DNA from: Caryophanales bacterium
GTDB taxonomy: Bacteria > Bacillota_I > Bacilli_A > RF39 > UBA660
DNA length: 64,000 nt
Direction: 5' to 3'
NCBI GenBank assembly: GCA_016282375.1
Contig: JAEEKI010000019.1
Location: 1-64,000 of the forward strand
This document shows, in pieces, positions 60,385 through 64,000 of the stretch (position 1 is its first letter; every line of letters starts with the position of its first letter). Below the pieces are notes generated by a model. It searched no databases, had not been told where the DNA came from, and was given only the letters and a program-made list of their open reading frames with translations. The position numbers were made by a program, and so were the translations under genes.

Positions 60385-61113
60385 CTATTTCTTAAGTTCT
60401 TTAATAATTAAATAAAAAACTACTACAAATAATAAAGCATAATATAATATATTCGTCATTTGTTCACCATTATTATCCATATAATGATTGATTTTTGATT
60501 GCACTTCATCTAATTTAGCTAAAGGACCTGTTAATTCAATTTTTTCTGTATCATCAGAAGTTTCTTTAACCTCAAGATTATCATATATGATATTATTTTC
60601 TACACCAGTTAAATCGACCGTTGAACAATAACCATCTTCCGTTTCTCCTGACCATAGACCATCACCTTTTTCTTTGGCAATACTTTGAGCTAAACATAAA
60701 CTTTCTGTATAACGATATTTACCATAAATATAAGCAACTTTGGCATAACCAACATCTACTAGTTCTTTTTGTAACAAACTACCATCTATCCAAATCCATC
60801 CTAAACTACGTCCATATTTATCCGTTTTATTACCCTTTTCATACTCAATAATAATTTCTTTGGCATCTAAAAGTTTATTACAAGTATATTCACTAGCATC
60901 TTTACCATACTCTTGAACTTCTGTATTAGGTTTAACCGTTTCAGGTGTATCAATTGCTAAAAAGCGATATTTAACCTCTTCACCATCCACGTTAAAAACT
61001 GCTGTATCTCCATCTACACAACGGTTTAAAGTAACCTTGAGTAATGAAGTTTCAGCATGAACATTCAAAATTAATAAATTAATAATGGCTAAAAACAATC
61101 CTATTTTTTTCAT
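60385..61113 (-). CDS. Secreted/anchored thermonuclease (SNase) family protein
   Basis: RCVDGDTAVFNVDGEEVKYRFLAIDTPET, YGRSLGWIWIDGSLLQKELVDVGYAKV, C-terminal TM. Confidence 0.93.
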   Translation of the reverse strand: MKKIGLFLAIINLLILNVHAETSLLKVTLNRCVDGDTAVFNVDGEEVKYRFLAIDTPETVKPNTEVQEYGKDASEYTCNKLLDAKEIIIEYEKGNKTDKYGRSLGWIWIDGSLLQKELVDVGYAKVAYIYGKYRYTESLCLAQSIAKEKGDGLWSGETEDGYCSTVDLTGVENNIIYDNLEVKETSDDTEKIELTGPLAKLDEVQSKINHYMDNNGEQMTNILYYALLFVVVFYLIIKELKK

Positions 61114-61119
61114 ACATCC

Positions 61120-61374
61120 CTATTTATTTACATTTTTATAGTAATTTTTCTCATCTAAATCTTTAGCAATATTCTCAAGTTCTTCATTTTCCTCTTCTTC
61201 TAATATATCATTTATGGCAAAAAGGATTTCTTTAATACTCCCATATTCTAAATAATTAATGCCATTTCTTTGTAACACATCGATATGATAATCACTTAAC
61301 AACATTCCATTTTCCCGTGGAATCAACCATGAATTCATATCAGGAAGTAAATCCTTATATGTTTCTTTTAACAT
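61120..61374 (-). CDS. Hypothetical small protein
   Basis: ORF of 84 aa in operon orientation; no recognised family. Confidence 0.5.
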   Translation of the reverse strand: MLKETYKDLLPDMNSWLIPRENGMLLSDYHIDVLQRNGINYLEYGSIKEILFAINDILEEEENEELENIAKDLDEKNYYKNVNK

Positions 61375-61411
61375 TTATTTCACCATGTTAATTATATCAA
61401 ATAAAGCATAT

Positions 61412-61437
61412 AAAAAAAAGATTGTATACACAATCTC
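61412..61437 (-). terminator. Terminator after the LemA gene
   Basis: AAAGATTGTATACACAATCTCTTTT hairpin. Confidence 0.7.
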
Positions 61438-61439
61438 TT

Positions 61440-61988
61440 TTACAGTTTTACTTTAATATTATCTTTCTTATCAGCTTCGATTTGAAATAAATCACATTTT
61501 TTAAAAGCAAACATCGAAGCTACAATATTACTTGGTACTGTCTCAATTGAGGTATTATAACTAGTTACTTCACTATTATAATATCTTCTGGCATAAGCTA
61601 GTTCATCCTCAATTTTAGATAATTTTTCTTGTAAAGACAAATACTCAGTATTAGCTTTTAAATTAGGATAACTTTCAATAATAGCTAAATATTTTGTTAA
61701 ACTATTATTCATTTTTTCTGCTTCATGAATATTTAAATTCTCATGCTTATTATATTCACTTCTTAATTCTACGATATCTTTTAATGTACTACTTTCATGT
61801 TTAGAATAGCCTTTTACGCATTCAACAATATTAGGAATTAAATCAAATCTTTTATTCAATGAAATCTCAATATTGGCTTTAGCCTTTTTAACCCTATTAT
61901 GTAATCGTACAAGACGATTATACATAGCTAGAATAACTAAAATAACCACTAATAGAACTGCTAAAATAATATATATTATATTTTCCAT
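61440..61988 (-). CDS. LemA family protein
   Basis: YNRLVRLHNRVKKAKANIEISLNKRFDLIPNIVECVKGYSKHE. Confidence 0.93.
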   Translation of the reverse strand: MENIIYIILAVLLVVILVILAMYNRLVRLHNRVKKAKANIEISLNKRFDLIPNIVECVKGYSKHESSTLKDIVELRSEYNKHENLNIHEAEKMNNSLTKYLAIIESYPNLKANTEYLSLQEKLSKIEDELAYARRYYNSEVTSYNTSIETVPSNIVASMFAFKKCDLFQIEADKKDNIKVKL

Positions 61989-61999
61989 CTTGGTACCTC

Positions 62000-62824
62000 C
62001 TATTCAACTACAAAACCATTTGCAAAGCCATCAGATGCATAAGTAACAGTTACATTATAATCAGTAAAATCACTAAACTTTGATTTTAAACTACTTAAAG
62101 ATGCACTATCACTTGTTTTAATACCATTATATTCAACCGATAATATATGCTCAGAATTAGCACTATTACTACTAATAACATAATCAATCATGCTCTTAAC
62201 AAAGAAGCCAGATTTATTACCACTATGGAATGTGGCTTGCGTGTTAAATGCTTGCTTAGTAAATTCACTCGTAGTATTTGGTACTGAAGAATTAGCATTT
62301 GTATTAGTGTTTGTATTAGTTTGACTAGATGTAGTATTTTCATCATTGTTATTATTATTTTCTTCCGCATCTATGTCCTCAAGAGTAATTAAATTTACAT
62401 AACCATTATCATCGTAATCTATAGAAACTTCAACTTTATCCCAAGTTCCAAAATTCTTCTTTAAGTTCTTAATTTCTGTTGGATCACTTGTCTTAGTATC
62501 TTTATATACTACTTCGATTAATTGATTCTTATTCTTTTTATTATTCGTTATTACCTCATCAAGTAATCTTGAAACATTAGAACCATACTTTGTACCCATA
62601 TGCATTTCAAAGTCACTATTAAACGAAGATTTATTTATCTCATTTTCCGTATTTCGAAAAAGATTAAAGATACTTGGTTCATTTTCTTTAGCATTTTTAC
62701 GATCAGTAACCACCTTATTTAAAAGCACAATAGATATAACAATAGCTATTATTATTAAAACCACTAATAACCATGTTCTTGGTCTTACTTCCTCATTTAC
62801 ATTTTCTTCAATTTTTTTACTCAT
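62000..62824 (-). CDS. Membrane-anchored protein with two copies of an unknown domain separated by an Asn/Thr-rich linker
   Basis: N-terminal TM; SSFNSDFEMHMGTKYGSNVSRLLDEVIT.. and QAFNTQATFHSGNKSGFFVKSMIDYVIS.. Confidence 0.65.
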   Translation of the reverse strand: MSKKIEENVNEEVRPRTWLLVVLIIIAIVISIVLLNKVVTDRKNAKENEPSIFNLFRNTENEINKSSFNSDFEMHMGTKYGSNVSRLLDEVITNNKKNKNQLIEVVYKDTKTSDPTEIKNLKKNFGTWDKVEVSIDYDDNGYVNLITLEDIDAEENNNNNDENTTSSQTNTNTNTNANSSVPNTTSEFTKQAFNTQATFHSGNKSGFFVKSMIDYVISSNSANSEHILSVEYNGIKTSDSASLSSLKSKFSDFTDYNVTVTYASDGFANGFVVE

Positions 62825-62880
62825 TTTTCAACTACCTTTCATCATCAATTATATCACATAATTGAAAGTATAATATATCA

Positions 62881-62903
62881 AAAAAGAGGATTAATTAATC
62901 CTC
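62881..62903 (-). terminator. Terminator after the DUF1292 gene
   Basis: AGAGGATTAATTAATCCTCT hairpin. Confidence 0.65.
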
Positions 62904-63149
62904 TGCAGATTCATCATCAAACTTGTCTTCAAAATCATTAAGTAATTTGTCAAGCAATTCATAATCTTCAACTTCCTCAACGTAATACTCACCATTTTCA
63001 AAAACTTGTTTAAATACTTCATAATGATCAGATGGTTCATTGTTGATAGCCTCAACACCTAAAAAATACTTATCATTACCATCAATACAATCTAGTAACA
63101 AAATGTATTCTTTACCATCATCTAATGTAATAATCTCATCAACACCCAT
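62895..63149 (-). CDS. DUF1292 family protein
   Basis: Acidic 84 aa, ITLDDGKEYILLLDCIDGNDKYFLGVEAIN. Confidence 0.7.
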   Translation of the reverse strand: MGVDEIITLDDGKEYILLLDCIDGNDKYFLGVEAINNEPSDHYEVFKQVFENGEYYVEEVEDYELLDKLLNDFEDKFDDESAED

Positions 63150-63161
63150 TTTATTCTCCTT

Positions 63162-64000
63162 TTATCGGCCCATAGACCCTAATGAATCTATTTCGTTATT
63201 CTTTCTAGCAAGTCTAACAACTGCTTTTTCTAGTCTAGTTAATTTGCCCATTATTCTTCTTCTTTCATCAAACGTTAATGAACTAGAAGCACCTGCCTTG
63301 GTTCCGATATTTTTTAAAGCATCCATATTAGTTTCATAACTATTATCTTTATACTTAGCACGGAAATTAGCAAGTTCAGTACAGAATGCTAAGTAATTAA
63401 CACTACGGCCACGACGATTTTCTTTGAATAAAATACCTTTTAATTGAGCTATCTTCTTTTTAACCGCATTGCCCCAAGAATGAGCACGACGGCTAACAAC
63501 TTTCTTTCTCTTATCGTTTGGTTTAGGTTGTGCTGGCTCACTCACACCACGATTATTAACGCTATTTAAGAAATCATTTATCGCTTCAGATTGATCTGGC
63601 GCTGTACCTTCTGGATAAAAATCTTTTTCATTATCTACACGTTCTTTACCAGCATCAACAATTCTTCCTCGATCAGGATCATCAGCATAAGATTCATCAA
63701 ATTGTCTTGAATTATATTTTGCATTATATCTAGCATTGATTTCTGCTTGAATAGGATCAATATCGCCTAATTTATTTTGCGAATCTAATATTTCTTCATT
63801 AGTCATACCTGGAGTACTATATTCTTGAGCAGAAGTCGTATCCATAACCGGTAAATCTTGAATTATTTCATTGGATTTACGATAGTAAGTTGATGGTTCA
63901 ACAACAACGCCATCGTTATCTGGAGTCTCTGGACTCATCAAAGGAATTTCCTTTATTGGTTCTTCATTTTCCTCTGGTATACTTGGTGCTGGTTCAGGTT
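63162..64000 (-). CDS. Hypothetical protein (5' end beyond window)
   Basis: Reading frame stays open from MMSPETP to the right edge (..EPAPSIPEENEEPIKEIPLMSPET). Confidence 0.55.
   Translation of the reverse strand, partial: PEPAPSIPEENEEPIKEIPLMSPETPDNDGVVVEPSTYYRKSNEIIQDLPVMDTTSAQEYSTPGMTNEEILDSQNKLGDIDPIQAEINARYNAKYNSRQFDESYADDPDRGRIVDAGKERVDNEKDFYPEGTAPDQSEAINDFLNSVNNRGVSEPAQPKPNDKRKKVVSRRAHSWGNAVKKKIAQLKGILFKENRRGRSVNYLAFCTELANFRAKYKDNSYETNMDALKNIGTKAGASSSLTFDERRRIMGKLTRLEKAVVRLARKNNEIDSLGSMGR

Noticed and set aside
1-64000. Diversity-generating reverse transcriptase or template repeat within the window
   Set aside because: No ORF has RT motifs, and no third copy of the 53-bp flank or tail was seen; if present it lies outside the window.
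1-64000. CRISPR arrays, prophage or transposons
   Set aside because: No regularly spaced repeats, no Cas, integrase, transposase or phage structural proteins among the ORFs.

Overview
AT-rich window, almost entirely coded on the minus strand, with gene content and order typical of an uncultured gut Bacilli/Mollicutes-like Firmicute (inference from protein character only). Main content: (a) housekeeping genes (ylxM-ftsY, YebC, Gre factor, typA/bipA, proS with a T-box leader, tRNA-Glu). (b) A ~24 kb cell-surface polysaccharide / wall-teichoic-acid-like locus (about 9.6-34 kb) with TagO-, MnaA-, TagA-, TagB/F-, TagD- and TagGH-like proteins plus CDP-3,6-dideoxyhexose genes (rfbF, rfbG, rfbH). 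These sit beside an acetolactate-synthase-like TPP enzyme and an SDR, which resembles the yersiniose (branched-chain dideoxy sugar) pathway. (c) Four paralogous exported proteins sharing a SipW/TasA-like N-terminus but carrying different C-termini. Two of these end in GC-rich, Cys-patterned, strongly diversified segments followed by a near-identical 53-bp non-coding flank. The variation between them resembles diversity-generating-retroelement (DGR) variable repeats, but no reverse transcriptase or template repeat is visible in the window and the two tails differ in length. (d) An adjacent membrane-anchored cohesin protein and a dockerin-bearing peptidoglycan hydrolase. (e) Two DUF1016-type nuclease genes, one of them split, with a conserved leader. 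No rRNA, CRISPR array, prophage or transposase was seen.
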